Assembly (NCBI GenBank): GCA_021401465.1
Contig: JADDMT010000132.1
Span: 1 to 64,000 of the forward strand
Reading direction: 5' to 3'
Length of the DNA: 64,000 bases
Origin: Teratosphaeria epicoccoides
Lineage: Eukaryota > Ascomycota > Dothideomycetes > Mycosphaerellales > Teratosphaeriaceae
Shown here: positions 35,620-47,546 of the stretch, piece after piece
Layout of the letters: the number at the start of each line of letters is the position of its first letter
Position numbering within the stretch: position 1 is the first letter of the stretch
Position numbers and translations under genes: made by a program
Notes under the pieces: generated by a model
What the model saw: the letters and a program-made list of their open reading frames with translations, nothing else
The model's database searches: none
What the model was told of the DNA's origin: nothing

Positions 35620-36089
35620 TGTCATAAGGGTAGGTGCCGATAGCAGGAAGGTAACTAGGTGTTAGACTCGCAGAGCTGTAAAGAACATCGACAATAGTAG
35701 TTAACCTTGTAACTTACTATCCCCTAGGGAAAGGGAATTAAATTGAGCACGAAGCTCCTAACTGCCTATCCTGAAGCTATCCATATATACTAGAGAGACA
35801 GAGTAGCTCTGTTAGATCTGTTAACAGACCTAACAGATCTATGTCTGTAGATCTGTAGACTAACCCTATAGATCTAAGGGTCTATTATCCTATGACAGAT
35901 CCCTTCTCCCTTATAGGCCTGTAGATCTATAGACTAACCCTACAGATCCGGGGATCTGTCCTTACGTGACAGATCCTTTCTCCTATGACTATGCCTATAA
36001 CTTATAGTACTCCTATAACTATACTATGACTCATAGCACTTAGGACCCTCATGATCCTATAACCTACAGTACTCCTGACACTCATGACA
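35620..36089 (-). repeat. 5' LTR of family-1 copy B
   Basis: 470 bp. In element orientation a TATATA box is followed about 39 bp later by GTGCTCAA, which is complementary to TTGAGCAC two bases inside the element. This is a possible self-priming arrangement as in family 2. Confidence 0.92.
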
Positions 36090-36145
36090 CTAGAAGAATA
36101 AGAGCGAGGGTCAGGATGCTAGATGTACATAAGAAGAAGTCGAGG

Positions 36146-36475
36146 GTACTAGAAGTATACTACTAGTAGGTTAAATGCTAGCCCTAGACCTGCGGACGTT
36201 ATGATAAAACTACTAGTAGTCAATCATAAGAGACGCCTTAAAGTGCCACGGGTATACTACTAGCACTTTTGATCGCGGCTAGGTCAAGTATGCTGTTACC
36301 CTATCTCGCGGAAATACTAGCGGCAGATAGAAGGGGATACTATAGGTATACTGCTAGCACCTTTAGTTCCGGCTAGGTCGACTATGCTATTACCCTATCT
36401 CGCGGATCTAGTAACAGCAGGTAGAGTAAGGTGCTATAGGTATACTACTAGCACTTTCGAACGCGGCCTAGGTAG
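36146..36475 (+). repeat. Tandem ~94 bp repeats with GTATACTACTAGC motif
   Basis: Two full units (about 36,248-36,341 and 36,342-36,436) and a third partial unit start with GGTATACTACTAGCAC or close variants and share TTACCCTATCTCGCGGA near their middle. An isolated copy of the motif lies at 36,146-36,165. Such an array fits a subterminal repeat of a DNA transposon; the partner end is not proven. Confidence 0.7.
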
Positions 36476-36532
36476 ATAGTTTATGCGGTCTGTCGCTAGC
36501 TCTAGCCTTAACTAATAGAGCGCATAGCATCG

Positions 36533-37137
36533 ATGAATCTCATGAAGACTAGGAGGACAAGTCACTATCTAGTGTAAATCTAGTTAGCTACTTAGCACCC
36601 TGTTAGATCGTGGCAAAATGTGCTAAATAGCTAACTAGAGTTACCCTTAGCCTTCTTAGATAGTAACTCGTCCTCCTAGTCTTCGTTAGATTCATGTAGT
36701 AGATCCTCTAGCCCCGCCTTGATTCCGATGAATCTAACGAAGACTAGGAGGACAAGCTACTATCTAAGAAGGCTAAGTGTAACTCTAGTTAGCCGCTTAG
36801 CACCCTGTCAGTTTGTAGCAAAATGTGCTAAACGGCTAACCGGAGTTACCCTTAGCCTTCTTAGATAGTAACTCGTCCTCCTAGTCTTCGTCAGATTCAT
36901 GTAGTAGATCCTCTAGCCCTGCCTCGATTCCGATGAACCCGACGAAGACTAGGAGGACAAGCTACTATCTAAGAAGGCTAAGTGCAACTCTAGTCAGCTA
37001 CTTAGCACCCTGTCAGATCGTGGCAAAATGTGCTAAACGGCTAACCGGAGTTGCCCTTAGCCTTCTTAGATAGTGACTTGTCCTCCTAGTCTTCGTCAGA
37101 TTCATCGGAATCGAGGCAGGGCTAGAGGATCTGCTAC
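36533..37137. repeat. Array of three long hairpins
   Basis: Three tandem units (36,533-36,695, 36,728-36,900 and 36,933-37,105), spaced about 205 bp apart except for a 10 bp deletion in the first. Each is an imperfect inverted repeat with arms of about 66-76 bp and a 21 bp loop (unit 1 loop 36,599-36,619, between TAGCAC and GTGCTA). Arms begin ATGAATCT and contain GAAGACTAGGAGGACAAG. A 32 bp spacer (36,696-36,727 and 36,901-36,932) separates units, and its reverse complement follows the last unit at 37,106-37,137, so 36,901-37,137 is one 237 bp palindrome. It carries no coding sequence and resembles a foldback or MITE-type element that was tandemly duplicated. Confidence 0.85.
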
Positions 37138-38240
37138 ATAGTCGTAATATACAGTAATAGATAGACGTTATGCTAATGTCATGCTATTTGTAACCTACGC
37201 CTCTAATGCTAGGGCGAGGTACACTAGACCTAGGGCATCTAGTATTAGCGGCATCCCTTCTACTACTACTTTAGTTTAAGGAGTATACCTTCATAGTAAG
37301 GTTAATATACTTGGTCTCTACGAGGGCCTAATAGACCATAAAATGCAGCCTAAGGACGTCGACATCTTACCTGCGATTTCATAAGATGCTAAGAAGAGTA
37401 AGATCCTTGTAGATACTTAGTAAGTTCTCAAGAAAGTCATGAATTGCTGTCTACTACGGCTATAAGCAGGTCTTCTACCTACGTGCATAACTACTTATTA
37501 GTCATGCCGCAGGATTAGCAGTTAGTGCTACTAGCCGAAAGTCTCTTATCGCATGCACATCTCTCTGCTAGCTAGCGTCTAGGCAGCTAGCTAGCTTATC
37601 TACCTTGTACATTTACTACCCTTTCTATAGAGCCTTCGCTACCTATTATTCTAGCGCACGTCTCTCTATGCGCGACAATTCCCGTCTAACTTGATCGAGA
37701 GGTATCGTAGCTATAGGCTTAATAAGGAGAGTATATAAGAGCTCGACCTAGAAACCCCTCTGCCTAGGAGTAGTACTACTAATCTTGCTATTAAGCTATT
37801 CATACTACGCTATGTCGACTTTGACCTCTAACATTACGGTTAGATAGCTAACACAGGTTCTTGCTTGCTTAATAAATAAGTCGTACAGAGTAGTTAACTA
37901 ATCTGTTAGCTAGTAGGTCAGAAAGTCTGCGTAGAGGGACACCTTACTTACTATACTAGGCTTAGCGAAGAAAGCAAGTATAGATCTCCGCGCTCTCACT
38001 AATTTGTCCTAGCTAGTAATCATAGTATACTACGTAATTAGACAGTTAAAGCTAGGACTTAGTAGGGCAGGGTACTAAACATTCTGAATGCGTAATAGTA
38101 ATAAGGCCTAGTCTCTTATAGTGTACTCTCGATAGGCCATAGAAGTAGCCTCGCTTAGTTAGTGCAAGAATAGCTGCTAGCTAGGAGCAGGCTTCTTCTA
38201 ATCTAAGATTAGCTAGCTGTCATTACTAACTAGCTCGCGT
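37138..38240. other. Decayed AT-rich sequence, no identifiable feature
   Basis: Weakly coding-like in places but no motif is recognised. No LTR or inverted repeat pairing was found with the rest of the window. Confidence 0.35.
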
Positions 38241-38242
38241 AG

Positions 38243-38982
38243 CTAGCAGATTAGCCCTAAATAGACCTGTGACTTAAATATCTCTAATATGCCAGACGTA
38301 TAGGCGCAAGCCGCAGGCTTGGCGTCACGTGACCTTGCGGATATTTCTCGGGTTGCAATGTGTGTGCATATGTAGCCGACTATAATCAGCCCTGTTACAG
38401 GACTAATTACTAAGCCTTTTAGCCATGTAGGGTAGTAGTAAAAGGTTAGCACACCTTCCCTATTAATCTCTAGCACGCCCTTTGTAAATACTATCTAAAA
38501 GCTATTAGGGTATCTAGTAGCCTGCTTGATGCGGGCTATAGGGGTACAACTAAGCCTTGCCTAGATGAAGCGCTATGAGTCCACGCTTCCCTAGTAGTCC
38601 TATATAGTACTAGAGATTAGTTAGTAACAGTATTACCTCTAAGGCCTAGCTATAACACATACTACTAGCTCTTACCTAGCATCTTAGCACAGAAGTCTAG
38701 GAAGTATACACTATCTAGCGCAGCTAGCTTTGCACTCGCTAGGAGGCTAATCAGGCTACTACCGCATGCGACGACAAGCACCTTGTCCCTAGCTTAATGC
38801 TCTACCTAAGGGGCGTAATTAACGAGATCCTTATAGGCATCGAAGTCCGGATATGCCTTCTGTAGCGCGACAGCGGCTTCTAATGCCTAGACAGTATCGC
38901 GGACATAGTTAGCCGCGAACTTAGCGTGCTTAGAACCTACACTAATTGCTAGCTCTAGGTCTATAGTCAGACTAGTCGACAT
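38243..38982 (-). pseudogene. Unidentified minus-strand coding remnant
   Basis: From ATG at 38,982 (minus) one frame runs about 170 codons with RIP-type stops, beginning Met-Ser-Thr-Ser-Leu-Thr-Ile-Asp and containing helical, Ala/Leu-rich sequence. A second frame, open from 38,476 to 38,243 (77 codons), contains a hydrophobic stretch of about 18 residues. The two may be joined by a lost intron or frameshift. No family is recognised. Confidence 0.35.
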
Positions 38983-39039
38983 AGTAGGTTTAGAATCTAC
39001 TAGTGCGTTAGTACATAGTCTCGTTATACAAGCATATAA

Positions 39040-39820
39040 TGCTTACATGCTATAGTGTTATTAGTGTGCTAGTATCTGTATAGATGCTAAAGAAGAAGCC
39101 GAGTACTAGATAAGGTAATTGTTTAAAAGAAAGAAGTTCGAAGCACTAAGCTTCTTTTATATTTTAGTAGCTATAGGTCATGTGCTCTACATAGTCGCTA
39201 ACTATACACGTTACATCATCACATTATTAGCTTCTGCCTAAGAAATGACTAGAAATAGAAGGCACATGACGCTATCCCTAAAAAATGGCTAGAAACAGAA
39301 GGCACGTAACACTGTCACAGATTCGGTTAAATATTACACACTACTGCCTAGGCACATGACTAAATGAAGAAGGCACGATATTAGGCGATTCTGCCTTGAA
39401 AGGTAGTAAAAAATGATCCTCGTAGTTACGACCTACTAACCTTATCTACTACTATATGGAGGCATTAGGAATAGTAGCAACTATGACATAGTTATACTGA
39501 CGCTAGCTTGACAGCAGCATGTACACTTGGCAGATACAGCTGCATAGGATAGATGTCGCCATAGTTGCTACTTCTTTGTTAAGAGCGCATAACTACCTAC
39601 ATGTAGCACATAGTAGCATGTAGTAGCTAACTAATTTAGACGCTAGTTACGACGGCCTTATGTGCGCTAGCTAGGCGGCAGCACGTGTACTTAGTAGCAA
39701 GAGATATCTATATCTACTACTACTCTTCTACTTTAACTCTTTACTAATTACATTAACTAACTTTGAAGACTTGCCTAATACACATAAGTAGTAGTAACAT
39801 CAATTAACCCTCTATCCTAC
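39040..39820. other. Decayed AT-rich sequence with short direct repeats
   Basis: Includes three imperfect repeats of a unit containing AAATGGCTAGAAA or AAATGACTAGAAA followed by AGAAGGCAC at about 39,240-39,390. No gene is seen. Confidence 0.35.
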
Positions 39821-39829
39821 TATTTAAGA

Positions 39830-40533
39830 CAATAGCTAGCATAGTCGCTTAATACGCTAATTATGGTATCGAAAGCCCGCTTAAGAAGTGCCTATGTTAG
39901 GCAGTAGCCTACTATAGCAAGAATTACTAGATAATTGACTAGCATGACAACTACAAGGACAGCTACGCTAAGTAGCTAACCTAGAATAGGAATTAGTATG
40001 CAGTTAACCCTAAGATATGACGACTAGTTACTAACTTCATGTTTACTAGACGCGTTAAAACCCTGCCGTTTAAGAAGATCTTTAGAGGGAAGGACATAGC
40101 AAGTCACGTGACAAGGGAGCAGGCTAATAGTATCCTGCCCCTAATTACGAACAAGGTGTTAAAGTGCTACTTACTAGACTGCTAGGTACACATGAGCTTT
40201 TCTTTAGCAGGCTAACTATCGTCAGTTATAATAGGACCCCTAACGCCCCTTAGATGAGTGTTAGGAGAGTCCGTGTGTTTAGGAGCAAAAGGAATAGGAA
40301 GGTCGTCTTCATTATGATAAAGATAGAAGACACTAATTAGTCAGGCTAAAAGAAGGTCAATGTTAAGTACAAGACAGAAGACTAGTATACCTAGGCATTC
40401 TACTAAGGCCTGTAGAATACCTACGACATAGAGCTATTGTATAATGAGTTCTCTCTACAGTTTAGACAGCGTCTACAGGGCGAGTTTAGCGACGTCGTCG
40501 CAAGAGCCTGTAACAACTTAGCTACTTTAAATG
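39830..40533 (+). pseudogene. Unidentified plus-strand coding remnant, cut by copy E
   Basis: A plus-strand frame between about 40,260 and 40,533 reads Lys/Arg-rich then Gln/Phe-containing sequence with RIP-type stops. It is interrupted by the insertion of copy E at 40,534 and may continue at 47,547. Its identity is unknown. Confidence 0.35.
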
Positions 40534-41023
40534 TGTTATGAGTGTCTTAAGTGCTATAAGTCACGAGTACCGTAGCCTAAGTCATAGCTGTTATGAGTAC
40601 TATAAGTCATAGTGTTATAAGTCATAGTACTATAAGTCATAATGTAGGCATAGAAGAGAGGGTCTATTATGTAAGGATAGACACCTAGATCTGTAGGGTT
40701 AGTCTACAGATCTATAGGCCTACATAGGAGAAGGGATCTGTTATGTAAGAAAAGACCCTAGGATCTATAGGGTTAGTCTACAGATCTACAGACACGAGTC
40801 TAATAGGTCTGTTAACAGACCTAACAGAGCTGCCCTGTCTCTCTAGTATATAGGGATAGCTTCAGGACAGGCAGTTAGGAGCTTCGTGCTTAATTTAATT
40901 TAATCTTCTCCTCTAGGGGGGATAGTTAGTTACAAGGTTAATTGCCTTTGTCAATATTCTTTACAAGCTCTACAAGTCTGACACCTAATCCCCTTCCTAC
41001 TATTAGCACCTACCCTTCTAACA
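40534..41023 (+). repeat. 5' LTR of family-1 copy E
   Basis: 490 bp, TGTTATGAG to TCTAACA. TATATA lies at 40,847-40,852. GTGCTTAA at 40,886-40,893, 39 bp after the TATA start, pairs (with one G-U wobble created by C-to-T) with TTGAGCAC at 41,026-41,033. The 5' end was set by alignment with the 3' LTR. Confidence 0.92.
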
Positions 41024-41039
41024 CTTTGAGCACTACTTC

Positions 41040-44000
41040 TAAGGAAGTATTAGGGGACTTGTCGAGCGCTTGACATACGCCTATGTCAAGTAGTTCCTTA
41101 GCTGTTAGTTTAACCTCTAGCGATAACAGTTAACTGACACTATAAGAACAAGTTGCCGCTACACCTTAAATTACTTAGTAGCTCGAATCCATTTACCTTA
41201 GTAAGATAGCTCTAGCATCTGTCGCAGGTTTAACTACCGGGAATAGACACAGTAATAACGGCTTTAAGATAGGAAGCCCTACAGAGTTCATAGGACAACG
41301 ATCTCAAGTTAAGATGTTTATCCTATAATGCTAGTTAGCATTTAATATAGATACAGAATAGTTTACGACACATTATAAGCGAATGATGTATATCGTCTCT
41401 TACCTGAAGGGACTAGCGTTTGAGTTCATCTAGCCTTATCTGACAGATTATCTAGATCACGTTAGTAACGTCGAAGCTAGGAAGACAACGACTAGGGAGA
41501 TTCTTAACTTAGACAAGTCTTTGTTTAAGGCGTTACGCGAAGCTTTTAGGCTTAGTAATAAACAATAAGAGGCTAAGAGAGCTCTCCTAGGAATCTAGCA
41601 GAAGGGTTCCGCTATTAAGTACTATGCGGACTTTTAGACCCTCTCTGCTTAAGTCGACTAGAATGATAATGCCCTGGCCGCTTAGTTCTATTAGGGACTA
41701 AAGGAGACAGTTAAAGACGAAATTGCCTAGGGAGATTAGCTAACGACATTCAAGGAAATAAGCGATCTCGCGATTAGAATCGATAATCGCATCTAGGAAT
41801 GACAGCAGGAACGATAACATAGAAATTGCAGGCTAGTACAGGCTAACTATAAGGTCTAACGATTAGCACTAAAATGGCGAAGCGATTACTATAGTCTCTA
41901 ACTAATAGAGTTAGATGCGACTAAGGGGCGCCTAAAGAGCGGACCCTAAGGAAAGCCATAGAACGGCTCTCCTACCTAGAATGGTCCGAAGAAGCCATTT
42001 AACAAGAGTAACCTTAAGTGCTACAACTATAGAAAGAAAGGACACTTTGCCCGCGAGTGTTTCGCTAAGAAACAGCGACAGGACCTATAACGGACAGAAC
42101 AGGCTCGCGTAATAATAACGGCACCTAAGCAAAAGGCTGCTGCTACTTAAGAACCGGACTATGCCTTACTTACTTAGACTATGTGCTATAACGACGATTG
42201 TCGAATTCACATGAGTAATAAAGATAGTTCTAGATAGTACCCTAGCTGTAACAAGGCGCAGTCGATCTGCGCGCTAAGGGGTATACCTTCTAGTGTAATA
42301 GTCCTGAGGTAATAGGAGCTAGAAGAAGAAGAAGGTTCGGACGATAACTACGAGCTTGTCGAAGCCGTCATTCCTGATTCTGAGGAAGACGAGAGCATAG
42401 AGAGATAGGCTATGCCGCTACATGACATTAGACTCGATATTATCCGAATTATACAGAACTAGTAGGCTTAGGCTTGCCCCTAGATTAATAGAGTATAACA
42501 TGTTAACTAGCTTAAGTATGATGAACTAGCTGACTACATGCGACGACACCTAAGGAGACTACTAGTAGTAGCTTATCCTTACTCGCATTAGAAGATTGTC
42601 TAAGAAATTGTACTGTTTAGGGTAGAGTTTACGCCCTAAGGAGGCTACCTTACCTACGAAGGTATCTAGGTTCTACAAGCGCTACGACTCCAGGTTAGCT
42701 ACTTGAAGATAGAGAACGCAAGAAACGCGCAGGAATAACGAGGCTAAGAGCGAGTACGACCTTTTAGGCTAGTTAGCGGTAACGCTTAGAGAAGAGTAAG
42801 CCGAGACTACACGATCCCTAAACTAGTCCGTGAAGACAGTTATTCGGGAAACGATGAGGTCCGCTAGAATTAGACCTACGGACAGACTAGACAGGGCTAT
42901 AACGATGTGCCGTAGTTAGCGCAAGATACGCAGACAACCTCAGAGTATAGGTACACATTAACGAGACGCTAGCCTAGGCCTTAATAGATTCAGGATGCAC
43001 TAGAATCTTCATGACGCCTAAGTTCGCCAGGATAGCTAGGATAAGGCTACAGGTGAAGACAAATGCTTTCTCGCTACAAGCGATTAATAGAAAGCTAGTC
43101 ACGTACAACTAAGGAATAGCTAACAAGGAGACCGAGATAATGCCTCTGCGGATAGGACGCTACTAAGAGATAATCTAGTTCGACATCACGGAGTCGCCTG
43201 GCTCGGATGTAGTACTAGGGTTACCATAGCTAAGAAACGCTAACCCCTACCTTAACTAGAAGAACGAGAGGATCTAGTTCCTAGAACTCTTAAGATCGAT
43301 ACCTCTACCTATAGTACATGGCGTACTAGGCAAGATCGAAATATGTGCTATGACTTCAAGCAAGATAGTCGCTGCCATTAAGGATCTAGAACAGGAAGTA
43401 CACGTCCTATAGGTCAAAGTAACGTAATCTGAAGTTAAAGTCGAGTTCATGGTTCCTAATAAATATAAGGAATTTGCTACCCTTTTTAAGGAAGAACCCG
43501 ACTAAGAGGCTCTGCTAGAATACTAGGAGTAGGACTATAGGATACCCTTACTCCTAGTCAGGACGCTAACAAAGCAACTAGTTCGCCTATTGTTAGCGGC
43601 GAAGCTAGAGATTCTCCGGAAATACCTAGAAGACAACCTCTAGAAGGAGTCGTAGTTACTAGCAGGGTATCCGATCCTGTTTGTCCCTAAGGGAGAAGAC
43701 GACTAACGACTTTACGTGTATTATTATAGATTAAACGACATCATAACAAAGAATAGTTATCTACTTCCTTTGCTCTCGGAATTACAGGATCGCCTACAAG
43801 GAGTAGTATAGTTCTCGAAGTTCGACATACTAGGAGCATATAATCGAATTCGAATCAAGGAAGGCGAAGAATAGAAGACTACGTTTAGAACTAGGTTCGG
43901 ATACTACGAGTATATAGTTATGCTATTTAGGTTAACAAACGCCCTAGCTACGTAGCAGGCATTTATTAACAACATGCTACAAGAGTACCTTAACGTCTTC

Positions 44001-46330
44001 GTAGTTATATACTTAGATGACATCCTTGTTTACTTACGAACAATCGAAGAACATAGGACTTATATACGTAAGGTACTTTAGAAACTCTAGGATTACAGGC
44101 TAAAGCTTAAGCGTTAGAAGAGCGAGTTTCATAAGCAAGAAGTCTATTTCCTTGGCTACGTAGTAGCCTAGAACGGAATCAAGATAGACACTAAGAAGGT
44201 CAAAGTCGTAAAAGAGTAGCCTACGCCAATTAATGTTAAGGAAGTATAGTCCTTCCTTAGGTTTGCTAAATTCTACCGAAGATTTGTTGCAAACTATTCG
44301 AAGATTATAGCACTACTTATGACCCTTACTACAAAGGATACACTATTTGTGTAGGACGACGCCTAACAGAATGCCTTCAAGGAACTTAAGTAACGATTTA
44401 CAGATTAGCTAATCTTGCTAGTATTTGACCTAGATAAGCCTATTATAGTCGAAACAGATGCCTCTAAGGTAGCACTTAGGGCATGCTTAAGTTAACTAGG
44501 ACCGAGTAGACGACTACAGCTAGTCGCCTATTACTCGAGGAAGCTGTCTAGACCTAAACTCTGTTACGACGTCTACAATAAAGAACTTCTAGCTATAGTA
44601 GACGCCTACAAGGCCTAGCGGGTCTACTTAGAAGGTTCTAAGTACTAGGTTACGGTCTACACAGACTATAAGAACTTGCGATACTTTACTACGACGAAAG
44701 AGTTAAACTGACGACAAGTCCGATAGAGTAAGGAACTCTCTAGCTTTAACTACAAGATCGTCTATCGCAAGGGGTCTAAGAACGCATGCGCCGACGTACT
44801 TAGCCGCTAGACTAACTACATGAAGGGCATGAAACAGGAGAAACATGCCGTTGTCTAGGAGAATAGCGATAGCACGCTTAGAGTTAACCGACTTGCGGTA
44901 ATAGCTACTACATAGACTAGCGAATTCTAGGACGACCTGAAGAACGTATTAGTCTACGGCCTAACTGTACTCGCTGTCCGCAACGACATTGATAGACAGG
45001 AGGACTAGGAAGACGAAGACAGAGTGCTTCTCTTTTAAGGGTTAGTATATGTGCTAACATCCTTACGCTTAGAGCTGCTACGCCTCTAACATAATGTACC
45101 CTAGGCAGGACACCTAGGAGTGTCTAAAATGAAGCAAATTCTCTAACAAGAATATTACTTCCCTAGGATAGGCAGAGCAATTAAGGACTATGTCTGTCGA
45201 TATGTAACTTGCTAACAGAGTAAGCATGACTGTCACAAACCGTATAGGTTACTATGACTACTAAAGGTACCCTAATAGCTATAGGAATCGCTTGCTATAG
45301 ACTTCATTATTAAACTACCCTAGTTAAGAGAACCCGCTACTAATGAGTTCTTTAATGGAATCATGGTAGTAGTCGACTAATTTACTAAGTTTAGGAAATT
45401 TATCTCCTACCGCGAAGACTTTAAGACTAAAGATATTACATATGTCTTCATTAAATAGGTAGTAGTACTACACGGTATGCTACGAGACCTAGTAACAGAT
45501 TAAGGATCTGTGTTTACCTCTAACTTCTAGAAGGCCCTAATGAGATAATTCTAGGTCAAACATCGACTAAGTAATTCCTTCTACCCTTAGACAGATAGAC
45601 AGACAGAACGTCTAAATTAGACGTTAGAATAGTACCTTCGATCCTATGTGAATAGGGACTAGAACAACTAGGTAGAGTTGTTACTAATGGCATAACTCGC
45701 GTATAATAGTACGCTAGTAGAGTCGACAGGACTCTCGCCATTTCAGATAGCGTATAGATTAGCCATAGAAGACGTTCTAGACGTCTTAACTAGTAATCTA
45801 AACCTAGTAGTACTTAGACGAGTAGAATACCTACGCTGACTACAAACAGAAGCACGACTCGACCTGCAGTTCTATTAACAGAACATGGCACAATATGCGA
45901 ATTGTAAGAGAATTAAGGGACTAATTCTAAAGGAGAGGGACAAGGTATATCTCCTCTGCTATTACATTAAATCAGACAAGCCAAGTAAAAAACTAGACAC
46001 TATAAAACTAGGACTATTCCGGATTAAGGCTAAGAAAGGACTAGTTAATTTTGAGTTATAGCTACCTAAGCAGATGAGAATACACCCTATGTTCTATGTC
46101 TCTCTGCTAGAACAAGTAGCGCTAGACGCTACACTGCAAACGGAACCCTTACTACTTAACCCTAAAGTAGAAGAACTAGAGTACACTGTCGAGAATATTG
46201 TCGACACTTGCTAGAAGGACAGACAGCGAGAGTACTTAGTAAAATAGGAAGGATACAGGAGTACTAAAAATACCTAGGAACCCCTTAAACACCTACGAAA
46301 CTGTTAGTAGAAGGTACGGAGCTTTAAGCG
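41040..46330 (+). pseudogene. Family-1 copy E gag-pol
   Basis: Plus-strand polyprotein remnant. Gag zinc knuckle is at 42,019-42,060, with its second Cys changed to Tyr. Protease Leu-Ile-Asp-Ser-Gly-Cys is at 42,981-43,000 and reverse-transcriptase Val-Ile-Tyr-Leu-Asp-Asp at 44,001-44,033. RNase H lies at about 44,440-44,800. The integrase zinc-binding region (Gly-His-Leu-Gly then Cys-x4-Cys) is at about 45,095-45,220, with catalytic Asp near 45,390, Asp near 45,490 and Glu near 45,675. The chromodomain is at about 46,180-46,310 with both core Trp codons changed to TAG. Many stops prevent translation. Confidence 0.9.
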
Positions 46331-46340
46331 GAAAACAAAC

Positions 46341-46973
46341 CTAGGAAGAAGGTCATAAGCTACAAGTAGGCCCCTACGGGACGCTATTAAGAGGCTTGGC
46401 TACCACGCTATTAAGGAAACCCTAGTACGATGCGTTAGCGAAACCTTCTATTACGCTCTATGTCGTCAGACTAAGAGCAAGACCTATTAAGGGATCTAGG
46501 TTAAGGAGAAACTTAGCCTGCTAAAGAGCCTGCTCTTTAGCCTCGTCTTCCCTAATCTCACGCTCCTTAAGAGCGCGACTATCCTTGACCTTATAGTTAA
46601 CCGCGTCTAACTATTTCCGAAGACATATCTCCTTTACATGCGCCTCTATTATCTTCTACAAAGCCTCGGCTAGGGCTGCCTTCGCATAATCGAGATTAGC
46701 AATTAGTCTTTTCTGCTAATTACCTAACTTCTTCTATTTAACCTCTGTTACCTTTACGTTGTAACTTCGACAGTTACTAAAGTAACACTACAAACATTTC
46801 CCTAAGGAAATGTGTACTTAACAAACAAGCTTTAACTCTTAACACTAAGTACAGGACTTCATACTATCCTAGCCCTAACGATAGATTCGATTCGCGTGGC
46901 GTTTACGTTTCTGCGTTAAAGGGGCGTTAGTATCTAGGATGACACAAGGCAGTAATGTAGAAAGAGAAGACAT
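46341..46973 (-). pseudogene. Antisense ORF of family 1, copy E (Zn2Cys6-like protein)
   Basis: The 633 bp counterpart of 7,530-8,162 and 29,661-30,293, here on minus because copy E is inverted. ATG is at 46,973 and TAG at 46,343-46,341. Cysteine 51 is retained, supporting the six-cysteine reconstruction. Stops are of the RIP type. Confidence 0.65.
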
Positions 46974-47051
46974 TACTACACAAAGAAAGAGCAAGAGAAA
47001 CCCCGCACTAATAAGGTAGCTTAGGGACAAGCTAGGCTAAGAGGGGGATAG

Positions 47052-47541
47052 TGTCATAAGTGACTTAAGTGCTATAAGTCATAAGCACTATAGCCTAAGT
47101 CATAGCTGTTATGAGTACTATGAGTTATAGTGTTATAAGTCATAGTACTATAAGTCATAACGTAGGCATAGAAGAGAGAGTCTGTTACATAAGGACAGAC
47201 ACCTAGATCTATAGGGTTAGTCTATAGATCTATAGGCCTATATAGGAGAAGGGATCTATTATGTAAGAACAGACCCTAGGATCTATAGGGTTAGTCTACA
47301 GATCTATAGACATAGGTCTAACGGGTCTGTTAACAGACCTAATAGAGCTACCCTGTCTCTCTAGTATATAGGGATAGCTTTAGGACAGGTAGTTAGGAGC
47401 TTCGTGCCTAATTTAATTTAATCTTCTCCTCTAGGAGAGATAGTTAGTTACAAGGTTAATTGCCTTTGTTAATATTCTTTACAAGCTCTACGAGTCTAAT
47501 ACCTAATCCCCTTCCTGCTATTAGCACCTACCCTTCTAACA
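47052..47541 (+). repeat. 3' LTR of family-1 copy E
   Basis: 490 bp, TGTCATAAG to TCTAACA, directly after the polypurine tract. Confidence 0.93.
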
Positions 47542-47546
47542 AAATA

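Larger units (their letters stand above)
29111..36089 (-). mobile_element. Family-1 Ty3/gypsy chromovirus, copy B
   Basis: Complete, uninterrupted 6,979 bp element on minus, with LTRs at 29,111-29,580 and 35,620-36,089 (470 bp each) and a perfect target duplication CTAGA at 29,106-29,110 and 36,090-36,094. The polypurine tract complement is at 29,581-29,593. It is the least mutated family-1 copy by motif: the gag zinc knuckle, the Tyr-Leu-Asp-Asp palm and the first chromodomain Trp are intact, although many other Trp/Gln codons are stops. It is the best template for reconstructing family structure. Confidence 0.95.
40534..47541 (+). mobile_element. Family-1 Ty3/gypsy chromovirus, copy E
   Basis: Complete 7,008 bp element on plus with LTRs at 40,534-41,023 and 47,052-47,541 (490 bp each). 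The target duplication is AAATG (40,529-40,533) and AAATA (47,542-47,546), differing by one RIP-type G-to-A. Polypurine tract AAGAGGGGGATAG lies at 47,039-47,051. The LTR is about 20 bp longer than in copies A and B. Internal domain order is as in copies A and B. Confidence 0.94.

Noticed and set aside
36533..37137. Possible CRISPR-like array
   Set aside because: Three long palindromes with related spacers in a fungal genome; structure is foldback-like, not short repeats with unique spacers.
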